Assembly: GCF_902706285.1 (NCBI RefSeq)
Contig: NZ_CACSKD010000002.1
Location: 476,462-540,461, forward strand
Length of the DNA stretch: 64,000 bases
Reading direction: 5' to 3'
Source: Rhizobium sp. 18055
GTDB lineage: Bacteria > Pseudomonadota > Alphaproteobacteria > Rhizobiales > Rhizobiaceae
Part shown: piece by piece, positions 6,719 through 15,406 of the stretch
Layout: every line of letters starts with the position of its first letter
How positions within the stretch are numbered: the first letter of the stretch is position 1
Notes under the pieces: generated by a model
The model's database searches: none
The model's input: only the letters and a program-made list of their open reading frames with translations
What the model was told of the DNA's origin: nothing
Program-made: the position numbers and the translations under genes

Positions 6719-8002
6719 TCAGACCTTCGAGAGCGACTGTTCGAGATCCGCGATGATGTCCTTCACATCCTCGATGCCGATCGAGAGACGCACGACATCG
6801 GGGCCGGCGCCGGCGGCGGTCTTCTGGTCGTCGGTCAGTTGGCGGTGGGTGGTCGAGGCCGGATGGATGACCAGCGAGCGGGTGTCGCCGATATTGGCCA
6901 GATGCGAAAACAGCTGCAGGCTTTCGACCAGCAACTTGCCGGCCTCGTAGCCGCCCTTGACGCCGAAGGTGAAGACGGACCCTGCCCCCTTTGGCGAATA
7001 GCGCTGCTGCAAAGCGTGGTTGGGGTCGTCGTCCAGGCCCGCGTAATTGACCCAGGCGATCTTGCTATGAGCCTTCAGCCATTTGGCGACGGTGGCGGCG
7101 TTTTCGCTGTGGCGCTGCATGCGCAGCGGCAGCGTCTCGATGCCGGTGAGGATCAGGAAGGCGTTGAAGGGCGAGATCGCCGGGCCGAGATCGCGCAGAC
7201 CCAGAACGCGGCAGGCGATGGCGAAGGCGAAGTTGCCGAAGGTCGAGTGTAGCACGACGCCGTTATATTCCGGCCGCGGGCTCGATAGCATCGGGTATTT
7301 GCCGGACTTGGACCAATCGAAGGTACCGCCGTCGACGATGATGCCGCCCATCGAGTTGCCGTGGCCGCCGAGGAACTTGGTCAGCGAGTGGACGACGATG
7401 TCGGCGCCGTGCTCGATCGGCCGGATCAGATAGGGGCTTGCCATGGTGTTGTCGACGATCAGCGGCAGGCCGTGCTTGTGGGCGACATCGGCGATCGCCG
7501 CGATATCGACGAAGGTGCCGCCGGGATTGGCGAGGCTCTCGATGAAGATGGCACGGGTATTCTCGTCGATCTGGCTTTCGAAGCTCGCGGGATCGCCGGC
7601 ATCGCCCCAGCGGACCTGCCAGTTGAAATTATCGAAGGCATTGCCGAACTGGTTGATCGAGCCGCCGTAGAGCTGCCTCGCGGCCACGAAATTCGCTCCC
7701 GGGCGCATGATCGTGTGGAAGACGATCATCTGGGCGGCATGACCGGAAGCAACCGCGAGCGCTGCCGTGCCGCCTTCGAGCGCAGCAACGCGCTCTTCGA
7801 GCACGGCCTGCGTCGGGTTCATGATGCGGGTATAGATATTGCCGAACTGCTGCAGGCCGAACAGGGCGGCGGCATGGTCGGCATCGTTGAAAACGTAGGC
7901 CGTGGTCTGGTAGATCGGCGTGGCGCGGGCGCCGGTCGCCGGATCAGGCTTTGCGCCAGCGTGCACGGCCAAAGTATTGAAACCCGGATCATTCGCAGTC
8001 AT
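6719..8002 (-). CDS. metY: O-acetylhomoserine sulfhydrylase (O-acetylhomoserine aminocarboxypropyltransferase)
   Basis: 427 residues. The start at 8002 is preceded by GGGAGGA; a longer in-frame start at 8074 has no such site. It is a PLP-dependent Cys/Met metabolism enzyme: the PLP lysine is K209 in SLTKFLGGHG, D184 in IVDNTMASPY binds the pyridine nitrogen, and YxR occurs as YTRIMNPT (57-64). The length and the N-terminus NTLAVHAGAKPDPATGARATPIYQT fit MetY rather than cystathionine enzymes. It makes homocysteine from O-acetylhomoserine and sulfide in the cytoplasm. It is a single-gene unit converging on the accessory region. I looked for a SAM-II riboswitch in its 5' leader and could not recognise one. 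Confidence 0.92.
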   Translation of the reverse strand: MTANDPGFNTLAVHAGAKPDPATGARATPIYQTTAYVFNDADHAAALFGLQQFGNIYTRIMNPTQAVLEERVAALEGGTAALAVASGHAAQMIVFHTIMRPGANFVAARQLYGGSINQFGNAFDNFNWQVRWGDAGDPASFESQIDENTRAIFIESLANPGGTFVDIAAIADVAHKHGLPLIVDNTMASPYLIRPIEHGADIVVHSLTKFLGGHGNSMGGIIVDGGTFDWSKSGKYPMLSSPRPEYNGVVLHSTFGNFAFAIACRVLGLRDLGPAISPFNAFLILTGIETLPLRMQRHSENAATVAKWLKAHSKIAWVNYAGLDDDPNHALQQRYSPKGAGSVFTFGVKGGYEAGKLLVESLQLFSHLANIGDTRSLVIHPASTTHRQLTDDQKTAAGAGPDVVRLSIGIEDVKDIIADLEQSLSKV

Positions 8003-8117
8003 GAGGTCCTCCCGTTCTGATTTGAAGTTTATGGCGGGGAGCATAACCGACGACCGGCAAAAGTTAATCGCCAAACTGTTTCAACCAAGACGCGTTTGGA
8101 GAAAAATTTGCCCCTCT

Positions 8118-8546
8118 TCAGGCAACAAGGCGCGGATATTCGATGGCCGGGCAGCGGTCCATCACCACCTTGATGCCACCGGCTTCGGCTCTGGCGGCCG
8201 CAGCGTCGTCGCGAACGCCGAGCTGCGCCCATATCACCTTCGGGCGCGGGTTCATCGCCAGCGCCTCGTCCACGACTTCGGGCAGATGGGCCGAGGCGCG
8301 GAAGACGTCGATCATGTCGACCGGCACCGGGACGTCGGAAAGATGACCGAATACGTCCTGCCCCTGTATCCGCTTGCCGACCTGGCCGGGATTGACGGGG
8401 ATCACGTGGTATCCGCGCGATAGCAGATAGCCCATAACGCCGTTGCTTGGCCTCGCCGGATTTGGCGATGCGCCCGTCAGCGCAATGGTCTTCACCGATT
8501 GCAAGATATCGAGGATATAATCGTCACCATAGTGATCGTGATCCAT
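8118..8546 (-). CDS. CoA-binding domain protein (YccU-like)
   Basis: 142 residues. The start at 8546 follows GAAGGTGAC; upstream in-frame ATGs at 8708 and 8624 would add an N-terminus of poor composition. It has the Rossmann-type CoA-binding fold known from succinyl-CoA synthetase alpha: KTIALTGASPNPARPSNGVMGYLLSRGYHVIPVNPG, then DVPVPVDMIDVFR and VIWAQLGVRDDAAAARAEAGGIKVVMDRCPAIEYPRL. It consists of this domain alone, with no ligase partner. Proteins of this family bind CoA or acyl-CoA, but a specific reaction is not known. It lies upstream of metY on the same strand, 115 bases away, and may be co-transcribed with it. Confidence 0.85.
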   Translation of the reverse strand: MDHDHYGDDYILDILQSVKTIALTGASPNPARPSNGVMGYLLSRGYHVIPVNPGQVGKRIQGQDVFGHLSDVPVPVDMIDVFRASAHLPEVVDEALAMNPRPKVIWAQLGVRDDAAAARAEAGGIKVVMDRCPAIEYPRLVA

Positions 8547-8650
8547 GTCACCTTCTTTCCCGATTGCGCCATGACTGTTTCGAATTGTTTGAAACCAATG
8601 GCCCTTCTGGTCGTATATAGGCATGAGCAATGCCGAAGGAGGGTATCGCC

Positions 8651-8980
8651 GTGAGAAAAATGCTTGTCTTTGTCGCTGCACTCCTGGCAGCGTCGCCGGC
8701 CCTGGCAATTTCCCGATACAATTCGCAGACGATCAGCTGCGACAAGGCGCGAGCCGCCATCCACAACGAAGGCGCAGTCATCCTGCGCTATCCCTCGCCC
8801 CGCGTCCGCGGCATGACGCTGTTCGACCGTTACGTGCGCAACAGCCGGCAATGCGACGGCAATGAATATGCGGAATGGACCACCATTCCCACCAAGGACA
8901 ACCCCAAGTGCAGGGTTCTCAATTGCCAAAACATAGACAACCTGGACGGGATGCTTTTCGTGCCCGATAATTCGCTGTAA
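8651..8980 (+). CDS. Small secreted protein of unknown function
   Basis: 109 residues. A GTG at 8651, seven bases after GGAGGG, is preferred over the ATG at 8630, which overlaps the ribosome-binding site itself. A clear signal peptide (MLVFVAALLAASPALA, cleavage after ALA) is followed by about 90 residues with four cysteines (SCDKA, RQCDGN, KCRVLNCQN), which suggests disulfides in the periplasm. I do not recognise a named family. It is transcribed alone and divergently from the CoA-binding gene. Confidence 0.7.
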   Translation: MRKMLVFVAALLAASPALAISRYNSQTISCDKARAAIHNEGAVILRYPSPRVRGMTLFDRYVRNSRQCDGNEYAEWTTIPTKDNPKCRVLNCQNIDNLDGMLFVPDNSL

Positions 8981-9382
8981 TCGAGATATCGATCGGGTTC
9001 ACGCGGTTGAGTGAATGCCGCTGAAGCACGCCCTCAGCTCACGCAGCGGACGGCGGTTGGCCGGTCGCGACTGCGCTGCGGCGCACAAAAACACTAGCGT
9101 ATGCGGAAGAACAACAGCATGTTCACTGTATATCCTGTTTATGTCCCCATTTGTTCATAGGCATGTTAGAAACAGCTCATAGTTGAATGAGGAAATTCGA
9201 TTTAAAACTTCCGGCCTATATTCATGTTTTCCCCGCAAGGTCGAAATCGTCTGAAAGTTGCAAAATCGATTAAGCAGCATCGCATTGCGTGGCGCAACTC
9301 CAATGCCGCTGATATTGCATTTCTCCAGCGACGGCGTAACAAGCTTGCTGACGTTCCCTCCCTACACCGTCAGGTAGTTCTT
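8981..9382. other. Intergenic region
   Basis: About 400 bases, AT-richer after 9090. It includes the inverted repeat of TGTTCA-like words near 9118-9160 but no hairpin with a T-tract and no ORF with a convincing ribosome-binding site. The upstream in-frame extension of the DMT transporter (from 9224) lacks transporter-like composition. Confidence 0.4.
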
Positions 9383-10219
9383 TTGTCCATCACCGTCATC
9401 CTGCTGGTCCTTTTCGGCGCGCTTCTGCACGCAACCTGGAACGCGCTCATCAAGGCCGGAACGGACAAGTCGCTCGATGCGAGCCTGATTGCGGCGGGTG
9501 GGGCGATCACCGCGTTGCCGTTTCTGCCATTCATGCCATTCCCGGACTCGGCATCCCTGCCCTACATCGCGGCATCGGCCATCCTGCAGTTCATCTATTT
9601 CCAGCTGGTCGCCGGCGCCTATCGGGCGGGCGATATCGGCCTTGTCTATCCGCTGATGCGGGGCTGCGCGCCGCTGCTGGTGGCGGCGACAAGCGGCTTC
9701 ATTCTGAACGAGACACTGTCGGGTGGCGCACTTCTCGGAACCATGACGATCTGCGGGGGCATCCTGACGCTCGCCTTCGAGGCCAAGCGCGGCAGCGGGC
9801 ATGCCATTCGCCTGGCGCTCGCCAATGCCGTTGTCATTGCCACCTACACCTATGTCGATGGGATCGGTGCGCGTATATCAGGCAATTCGGTGTCCTATAC
9901 GCTGTGGATGGCGCAGATGCCGCCGGTCTTGTTGCTCAGCTGGGCGATCTCGCGGCGTGGTCTCTATGCCGTCGCCATGCATGTGAAGGTCAACTGGTGG
10001 CGCGGATTGATCGGTGGTGCCGGCTCGATCGGCTCCTACGGGCTGGCGTTGTGGGCGATGACCAAGGCACCGGTCGCGACGGTCGCGGCGCTGCGCGAGA
10101 CGTCGATCCTGTTTGCACTGATCATCTCGGTGGTATTCCTGAAGGAGAAGGCCAGCCCCTGGCGCTATCTCGCCGGCGTGATTATCGCGCTCGGCGGATT
10201 GATGCTGAAGCTGGCGTAG
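9383..10219 (+). CDS. EamA/DMT-family transporter
   Basis: About 278 residues if translation starts at the TTG at 9383, where the first hydrophobic helix (SITVILLVLFGALLHATWNALIKAG) begins. An ATG at 9224 would add 53 polar residues that do not belong to the family. About ten hydrophobic segments in two related halves and the motif DIGLVYPLMRGCAPLLVA are typical of the drug/metabolite transporter superfamily (inner membrane). The substrate cannot be read from sequence; relatives export amino acids or other metabolites. The second half ends ETSILFALIISVVFLKEKASPWRYLAGVIIALGGLMLKL. Confidence 0.85.
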   Translation: MSITVILLVLFGALLHATWNALIKAGTDKSLDASLIAAGGAITALPFLPFMPFPDSASLPYIAASAILQFIYFQLVAGAYRAGDIGLVYPLMRGCAPLLVAATSGFILNETLSGGALLGTMTICGGILTLAFEAKRGSGHAIRLALANAVVIATYTYVDGIGARISGNSVSYTLWMAQMPPVLLLSWAISRRGLYAVAMHVKVNWWRGLIGGAGSIGSYGLALWAMTKAPVATVAALRETSILFALIISVVFLKEKASPWRYLAGVIIALGGLMLKLA

Positions 10220-10224
10220 CCGGC

Positions 10225-10458
10225 TTATTTAAAGCCAAACTGGTTGCCCAATAGCTCAAAGAGCTGCCTTGCCGCCTCCTCATCTAGCTGAATGGTTTGA
10301 CTTAGCTTTCCGTGCTCCTGACGGCTGTTCCTTCCGTAAGTTGATATCTGTACGAGACGGCGTCCATCGTATTCATGCGTAAATATCTTGGCGTCTATCG
10401 GGTCATGCAGTTGAAACCGCTGCATGGATGCTAGTTCAAACTTAGTAATTCGAGCCAT
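10225..10458 (-). CDS. Hypothetical protein, 77 residues
   Basis: A soluble protein with no membrane segment: FELASMQRFQLHDPIDAKIFTHEYDGRRLVQISTYGR, then IQLDEEAARQLFELLGNQFGF. I do not recognise a family. The codon composition is a little AT-richer than its neighbours. It lies three bases before the crotonase gene end on the same strand, so it is downstream in a possible two-gene unit, and it converges tightly with the DMT transporter gene. Confidence 0.55.
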   Translation of the reverse strand: MARITKFELASMQRFQLHDPIDAKIFTHEYDGRRLVQISTYGRNSRQEHGKLSQTIQLDEEAARQLFELLGNQFGFK

Positions 10459-10461
10459 TGA

Positions 10462-11295
10462 TTACTCCCGTGTCCAATCCGGCATGCGCTTGTCGAGGAA
10501 GGCACCGATCCCCTCTTCGGCGTCAGTGGTCATGATGCTGTCGACCATCACCTCGGCGGCGTAGCTATAGGCATCCTCCAGCGGCATTTCGACCTGGCGA
10601 TAGAAGGCTTCCTTGCCGATCCTGAGTGCCATCGGCGATTTGCTTGCGATGACGGCGGCGTATTTGGTGACGACCTGCGTCAGGTACTGCTTCGGCACGA
10701 TGCGGTTGACCAGGCCGAAATCCTTGGCGGTCGAGGCGTCGATGGTCTCACCGGTCAAGAGCATCTCCATTGCCTGCTTGCGGTGTGCGGCGCGGGTGAT
10801 CGCCACCATCGGCGTGGCGCAGAACAGACCGATATTGACACCCGGCGTGCAGAAGGTCGCGGTATCGGTGCAGATGGCGAGATCGCAGGAGGCCACGAGC
10901 TGGCAACCGGCCGCGGTCGCAAGGCCGTCGATCTCGGCGATGACGGGCTTTGGCAGACGGGTGATTTCCATCATCAGATCGGCTGCCAGCGCAAACGTCT
11001 CCTCGAAGAAGGCCTCGCCGTCATCGGCATCGGCGCGATGGCCGGTCAGTTCCTTGAGATCATGGCCGGCGGAGAAGACGTCGCCGGTGGAGGCGATGAT
11101 GACGACGCGAACCGCCTCGTCCTCGGCTGCATTCTGCAACTCACCCATCAGGGTTTCCAGCATCGCGGTCGAGAGCAGGTTGGCGGGCGGGTTGTTCAGC
11201 GTCAGCCGCAAGATGCCATCGGCAAGCTGGCGCAGGACGAGCGAGCCGCCATGGGCTTTGCTGGCATCGGTGCGAAAGGATAGGACTTCGGCCAT
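10462..11295 (-). CDS. Crotonase-fold protein, ECHDC3-like enoyl-CoA hydratase/isomerase family
   Basis: 277 residues with the crotonase fold: the oxyanion-hole segments FSAGHDLKEL (75-83) and GLATAAGCQLVASCD (124-138), and FCTPGVNIGLFCATP (148-162). The usual catalytic glutamates of enoyl-CoA hydratase are absent: Gln132 replaces the first and Gly152 the second. This pattern matches the ECHDC3 subgroup, whose reaction is not well established. It should therefore bind an acyl-CoA but may not hydrate it. The gene is divergent from a hot-dog thioesterase gene 72 bases away, which also handles acyl-CoA esters. Confidence 0.88.
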   Translation of the reverse strand: MAEVLSFRTDASKAHGGSLVLRQLADGILRLTLNNPPANLLSTAMLETLMGELQNAAEDEAVRVVIIASTGDVFSAGHDLKELTGHRADADDGEAFFEETFALAADLMMEITRLPKPVIAEIDGLATAAGCQLVASCDLAICTDTATFCTPGVNIGLFCATPMVAITRAAHRKQAMEMLLTGETIDASTAKDFGLVNRIVPKQYLTQVVTKYAAVIASKSPMALRIGKEAFYRQVEMPLEDAYSYAAEVMVDSIMTTDAEEGIGAFLDKRMPDWTRE

Positions 11296-11367
11296 GGTCT
11301 AACTCCTGCATGTCTATTTCGTGCTATCAGTTCTGCCACAACAGATCAGCAATTTCGAGGAGAAGCG

Positions 11368-11793
11368 ATGCAGCCGGTGATGACGATCGACGAGGTCCAC
11401 CGGTTTCTGGAGACCGACTTCCCGCAGATCCATACCGATGGCCGCGTGATGACCGTGACCGACATCTCATCCGGACATGTCTCGATGCGGCTCGACCCCA
11501 CCGATCGACATTTGCGGCCCGGCGGCACTGTCTCCGGCCCTGCCCTGTTTGCGCTGGCGGACGTCACCGCCTATGTGGCCGTGATCGTCCATATCGGCCC
11601 AGTGGCGCTTGCCGTCACCACCAGTCTCAACATCAATTTCCTGCGCCTGCCGCAGCTCAAGCCAACGACCTGCACCTGCAGGATTCTGAAGCTGGGCAAG
11701 CGTCTTGCGGTCATCGAGGCGGCGATTTTCCAGGACGACCCGGATGCGTTGGTGGCGCACGCAACGGCCACTTACTCGATTCCACCACGATAA
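11368..11793 (+). CDS. PaaI-family hot-dog thioesterase
   Basis: 141 residues, the usual size of a single hot-dog domain. The segment HLRPGGTVSGPALFALADVTAYVAVIVHIG (about 49-78) carries the conserved G-x-aspartate region of PaaI/YbgC-type acyl-CoA thioesterases, and SLNINFLRLPQ and ATYSIPP are typical edge strands. It should hydrolyse acyl-CoA thioesters in the cytoplasm; the natural substrate is not evident. GAGGAGAAGCG before the ATG is a good ribosome-binding site. It is divergent from the ECHDC3-like gene. Confidence 0.85.
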   Translation: MQPVMTIDEVHRFLETDFPQIHTDGRVMTVTDISSGHVSMRLDPTDRHLRPGGTVSGPALFALADVTAYVAVIVHIGPVALAVTTSLNINFLRLPQLKPTTCTCRILKLGKRLAVIEAAIFQDDPDALVAHATATYSIPPR

Positions 11794-11871
11794 ATTTGAG
11801 GTATCAAAATACCACACAATTAAGCTGTTGATTTTGCTTGATTGTTTTTGCGGTGAGCCCGTTCGCCATTA

Positions 11872-11899
11872 TTGACGCTCCAGGCCTTAGCCTCTATAC
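11872..11899 (+). promoter_or_regulatory. Promoter of rplM-rpsI
   Basis: TTGACG at 11872-11877, a 16-base spacer, CTATAC at 11894-11899. It is a near-perfect housekeeping promoter for a rhizobium. The transcript would start near 11906, giving a leader of about 115 bases before rplM. Confidence 0.75.
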
Positions 11900-11912
11900 A
11901 CACCTCCAGAAC

Positions 11913-11939
11913 GCAGCCCTTACCGGCTGCTTTCTTTTT
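11913..11939 (+). promoter_or_regulatory. rplM leader hairpin with U-run (attenuator-like)
   Basis: GCAGCC and GGCTGC pair over six bases and TTTCTTTTT follows directly, starting only a few bases after the predicted transcription start. The rest of the leader (11940-12022) has further stems such as GCCTTCGGGC. Ribosomal protein L13 leaders are known control sites in other bacteria. Regulation by this hairpin is inferred. Confidence 0.5.
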
Positions 11940-12022
11940 GGTGTGCCTTCGGGCTGCCAATTCAAGCAACAAGAAACGCCCTTTCGCCTTCGGGCCAAGG
12001 GATCCAAAAGAGAGTAACTACT

Positions 12023-12487
12023 ATGGCAACCTTCTCCCAGAAGCCTGCAGAGGTGGAGAAGAAGTGGATCATCATCGACGCCGAAGGGCTTGTCGTTGGT
12101 CGTCTCGCTTCTGTTATCGCTATGCGTCTGCGTGGCAAGCACAAGGCTACCTTCACGCCTCACGTTGACGACGGCGACAATGTCATCGTTATCAATGCTG
12201 ACAAGGTCGTATTCACCGGCAAGAAGTATTCCGACAAGGTTTACTACTGGCACACCGGTTTTGCCGGCGGCATCAAGGAACGTACTGCTCGCCAGATCAT
12301 CGAAGGCCGCTTCCCGGAGCGCGTTCTCGAGAAGGCTGTTGAGCGCATGGTTCCCCGTGGCCCGCTCGGTCGTCGCCAGATGAAGAACCTGCGTGTTTAC
12401 ACCGGTTCCAACCATCCTCATGAAGCACAGCAGCCTGTCGTTTTCGACGTCGCCAAGCTGAACAAAAAGAACGTAAGGAGCGCCTAA
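12023..12487 (+). CDS. rplM: 50S ribosomal protein L13
   Basis: 154 residues and full length for alphaproteobacterial L13, recognised by [27 protein letters not shown] near the start and [26 protein letters not shown] near the end. It is an early-assembly protein of the large subunit that binds 23S rRNA. Its stop overlaps the ATG of rpsI (TAATG), the conserved rplM-rpsI pair, so translation of the two is coupled. A clear promoter and a leader hairpin lie upstream. Confidence 0.98.
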   Translation: MATFSQKPAEVEKKWIIIDAEGLVVGRLASVIAMRLRGKHKATFTPHVDDGDNVIVINADKVVFTGKKYSDKVYYWHTGFAGGIKERTARQIIEGRFPERVLEKAVERMVPRGPLGRRQMKNLRVYTGSNHPHEAQQPVVFDVAKLNKKNVRSA

Positions 12488-12954
12488 TGGCTGACCTCTC
12501 CTCCCTGAAGGATCTCGGCACGGCTTCGGAAGCTTCCGCTCCGGTTCACGTCCGCAAGGTCGATTCGCTTGGCCGTTCCTACGCGACCGGCAAGCGCAAG
12601 AACGCTGTTGCCCGCGTATGGGTCAAGCCGGGCTCCGGCAAGATCGTCGTCAACGGCAAGGAAATGGCGGAATACTTCGCACGTCCGGTTCTGCAGATGA
12701 TTCTGCGCCAGCCGATCGTTGCTGCTGCCCGCGAAGGCCAGTTCGACATCATCGCTACCGTTGCCGGTGGCGGTCTTTCCGGCCAGGCCGGTGCTGTTCG
12801 TCACGGCGTTTCCAAGGCTCTCACCTACTTCGAACCAGGCCTGCGCCCAGTTCTGAAGAAGGGTGGCTTCCTGACCCGCGACAGCCGCGTTGTTGAACGT
12901 AAGAAGTACGGTAAGGCCAAGGCCCGCCGTTCGTTCCAGTTCTCCAAGCGTTAA
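12487..12954 (+). CDS. rpsI: 30S ribosomal protein S9
   Basis: 155 residues. It has the conserved [27 protein letters not shown] and the C-terminal tail [18 protein letters not shown], whose last arginine reaches the P-site tRNA in the small subunit. The N-terminal extension of about 30 residues is normal for Rhizobiales. It is second in the rplM-rpsI operon and is followed by a strong terminator. Confidence 0.98.
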   Translation: MADLSSLKDLGTASEASAPVHVRKVDSLGRSYATGKRKNAVARVWVKPGSGKIVVNGKEMAEYFARPVLQMILRQPIVAAAREGQFDIIATVAGGGLSGQAGAVRHGVSKALTYFEPGLRPVLKKGGFLTRDSRVVERKKYGKAKARRSFQFSKR

Positions 12955-12979
12955 TCGCTTCGGACTACGGACTTTGGAG

Positions 12980-13010
12980 AGGCCGGGCTTTTGCCCGGCC
13001 TTTTCTTTTG
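12980..13010 (+). terminator. Terminator of rplM-rpsI
   Basis: AGGCCGGGC, a TTTT loop and GCCCGGCCT form a 9-bp stem followed by TTTCTTTT, 25 bases after the rpsI stop. Confidence 0.9.
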
Positions 13011-13080
13011 GGGAATTGGCATAGTTACTCACTCCTGTTGCGCAGCGTAGATATCCTGCGACCGCCGACAAGAGGAGACG

Positions 13081-13386
13081 ATGATGACCAAGCTTGCACT
13101 CTACGTCGAACTCAAAGCCAGATCCGGTAAAGAAGACGACGTTGCAGAATTCCTGAAGAGCGCCCAGTCGCTGGTGGCGGCAGAACCTGAGACCATCGTC
13201 TGGTTTGCGGTGCGTTTCGATCGCAACACCTTCGCAATCTTCGATGCCTTCGACAATGATGCCGGCCGGCAGGCTCATCTTAACGGCAAGGTGGCAGCTG
13301 CCTTGATGGCTCGTGCCGACGAGCTGTTCGAGACACCGCCGCAGATCAAGATGCCCGAGGTGCTGGCAGATCGCCTGCCCGGCTAG
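13081..13386 (+). CDS. Antibiotic biosynthesis monooxygenase (ABM) domain protein
   Basis: 101 residues with a single ABM/dimeric alpha-beta barrel fold: KLALYVELKARSGKEDDVAEFLKSAQSLV, then ETIVWFAVRFDRNTFAIFDAFDNDAGRQAHLNGKVAAAL. Such small proteins are quinol or polyketide monooxygenases or heme-handling enzymes, and many have no known substrate. AGAGGAGACG precedes the ATG; a second ATG follows at 13084. It lies between rpsI and speB and appears to be transcribed independently. Confidence 0.8.
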   Translation: MMTKLALYVELKARSGKEDDVAEFLKSAQSLVAAEPETIVWFAVRFDRNTFAIFDAFDNDAGRQAHLNGKVAAALMARADELFETPPQIKMPEVLADRLPG

Positions 13387-13450
13387 CATCGACAGCCGAT
13401 GTGGCCGGTTCTAATGTACCGGCCTTGCTTCCATCTCCGAGGAGACACTC

Positions 13451-14410
13451 TTGGCGAACAAGTCGATCGACCATGCCTTCACGGCAACCAGCCTGACCTC
13501 CGCCGCATCAGATCCCACCTTCGCCGGCGCACTATCCTTCATGCGCCGCCGCTTCACCAAGGATCTGACCGGTGCCGATGCGGTGGTCTGGGGCATCCCC
13601 TTCGATGCCGCCACCTCCAACCGGCCGGGCACGCGCTTCGGGCCGCAGGCGATCCGGCGCGCATCCGCGATCTTCGACAATGACCCGCAATATCCGTTCA
13701 ATCGCGACCTGTTCGCCGAGATGGCGGTGATCGATTACGGCGACTGCCTGCTCGATTACGGCAACCACCAGGAAACGCCAGAGGCGATCGAGCGGCAGGC
13801 GAAAGCGATCATCGACAGCGGCGCCTTCATGCTGACGCTCGGCGGCGATCACTACGTCACCTGGCCGATCCTCAAGGCGCATGCCGAAAAGCACGGGCCG
13901 CTGGCGCTGGTGCAATTCGACGCGCATCAGGACACGTGGTTCGATGACAACAGGCGGATCGACCACGGCTCCTTCGTGGCACGCGCCGCACGCGATGGGA
14001 TCATCGACCCCGATCGTTCCATCCAGATCGGCATCCGCACGCATGCGCCTGATGATTTCGGCATCAACATTCTCTATGGCCACCAGGTCGAGGACATGAC
14101 GGCGGCCGAGATCGCCTCGACGATCATCTCGCACACGCGTGGGGCGCCCGCCTACCTCACATTCGACATCGACTGCCTCGACCCTGCCTATGCGCCCGGC
14201 ACCGGCACGCCGGTTTCGGGTGGTCCGTCGAGCGCGAAAATCCTCTCGGTGCTGCAGCGGCTGCATCAGCTCGATATCCGCGGCGCCGACGTCGTCGAGG
14301 TATCGCCTGCCTATGACCATGCCGATATCACCGCCATTGCCGGGGCGACGGTCGCAATGTATATGCTGGGGCTGCATGCCGAGCGACGCGCGACAGCGTC
14401 GCACGGCTGA
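13451..14410 (+). CDS. speB: Agmatinase / ureohydrolase family
   Basis: 319 residues starting with TTG at 13451 after GAGGAGACA. The binuclear manganese site is complete: H134 in LGGDH, D157-A-H159-Q-D161 in FDAHQD, and FDIDCLDPAYAPGTGTP (about 236-252). It should hydrolyse agmatine to putrescine and urea; related guanidino-acid hydrolases cannot be excluded from motifs alone. The gene is followed 50 bases later by argC, so arginine-related genes are neighbours here, though argC has its own ribosome-binding region. Confidence 0.88.
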   Translation: MANKSIDHAFTATSLTSAASDPTFAGALSFMRRRFTKDLTGADAVVWGIPFDAATSNRPGTRFGPQAIRRASAIFDNDPQYPFNRDLFAEMAVIDYGDCLLDYGNHQETPEAIERQAKAIIDSGAFMLTLGGDHYVTWPILKAHAEKHGPLALVQFDAHQDTWFDDNRRIDHGSFVARAARDGIIDPDRSIQIGIRTHAPDDFGINILYGHQVEDMTAAEIASTIISHTRGAPAYLTFDIDCLDPAYAPGTGTPVSGGPSSAKILSVLQRLHQLDIRGADVVEVSPAYDHADITAIAGATVAMYMLGLHAERRATASHG

Positions 14411-14461
14411 CTTATCCATCTCGCAAAATGATTCCGGACTTCTTTCTAACCTATTGAAAGT

Positions 14462-15406
14462 GTGAGCAAGACAATGGCACCGAAGATCTTCATCGATGGC
14501 GAACACGGCACAACGGGCTTGCAGATCCGCACGCGCATGGCCGGCCGCCGCGACGTCGAGCTTCTGTCCATTCCGGAAGCCGAGCGGCGCAATGCGACGA
14601 TCCGCGAGGACATGCTGAACAGCGCCGACATCGCCATCCTCTGCCTGCCCGACGATGCGTCGAAGGAAGCCGTGCAGATGGTGTCGGCCAACAACAATGT
14701 CCGCGTGATCGACACCTCGACAGCCTACCGCGTCGATCCTTCCTGGGCATACGGTTTTGCGGAAATGGACAAGGAACAGGCCGACAAGATCAAGTCGGCG
14801 CGCTTCGTCGCCAATCCGGGCTGCTATCCGACCGGCGCCATCGGGCTGATCCGGCCTCTGCGCGCTGCCGGCCTGCTGCCGGACGGCTATCCGATCACGG
14901 TCAACGCCGTTTCCGGCTACACCGGCGGCGGCAAGCAGATGATTGCGCAGATCGAGGACCAGAGCCGCGACGACGCGATCAGCTCCCCACACTTCCTCTA
15001 TGGCCTGCCGCTGACCCACAAGCATGTGCCCGAAATGAAGATCCACGGCCTGCTCGACCGCGCGCCGATCTTCTCGCCATCGGTCGGCAAGTTCGCACAG
15101 GGGATGATCGTGCAGGTACCGCTCCACCTCGACGATCTCCCGTCCGGCGCTACGATGGAGAGCCTTCATGCTGCACTGACGGCGCATTATGCCGGGCAGG
15201 ACATCGTCACCGTCGTTCCGCTCGCAGATAGCAGCAAGCTTGGCCGCATCGACGCCGTCGAACTGGCCGGCAAGGACACGATGAAGCTGTTCGTCTTCGG
15301 CACGCCTGGCGCATCGCAGGTCAATCTCGTCGCCCTGCTCGACAATCTCGGCAAGGGCGCCTCGGGTGCCGCCGTGCAGAACATGGACCTGATGCTCGCC
15401 TCGTAA
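14462..15406 (+). CDS. argC: N-acetyl-gamma-glutamyl-phosphate reductase (type 2)
   Basis: 314 residues from a GTG at 14462 (310 from the ATG at 14474). This is the short type 2 Arg[20 protein letters not shown] binds NADPH, the catalytic cysteine is C121 in [15 protein letters not shown], and [14 protein letters not shown] follows. It catalyses the third step of arginine synthesis, reducing N-acetylglutamyl phosphate to the semialdehyde. The C-terminal end [16 protein letters not shown] is conserved. It stands behind speB on the same strand. Confidence 0.95.
   Translation: MSKTMAPKIFIDGEHGTTGLQIRTRMAGRRDVELLSIPEAERRNATIREDMLNSADIAILCLPDDASKEAVQMVSANNNVRVIDTSTAYRVDPSWAYGFAEMDKEQADKIKSARFVANPGCYPTGAIGLIRPLRAAGLLPDGYPITVNAVSGYTGGGKQMIAQIEDQSRDDAISSPHFLYGLPLTHKHVPEMKIHGLLDRAPIFSPSVGKFAQGMIVQVPLHLDDLPSGATMESLHAALTAHYAGQDIVTVVPLADSSKLGRIDAVELAGKDTMKLFVFGTPGASQVNLVALLDNLGKGASGAAVQNMDLMLAS

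Noticed and set aside
8003..8117. Possible SAM-II riboswitch in the metY leader
   Set aside because: Methionine genes of alphaproteobacteria often have one, but I could not find the conserved pseudoknot pattern in this short leader.
13532..15187. Minus-strand ORF of 551 codons over speB and argC
   Set aside because: Both plus-strand frames are complete enzymes with catalytic motifs; the minus frame has no recognisable features.
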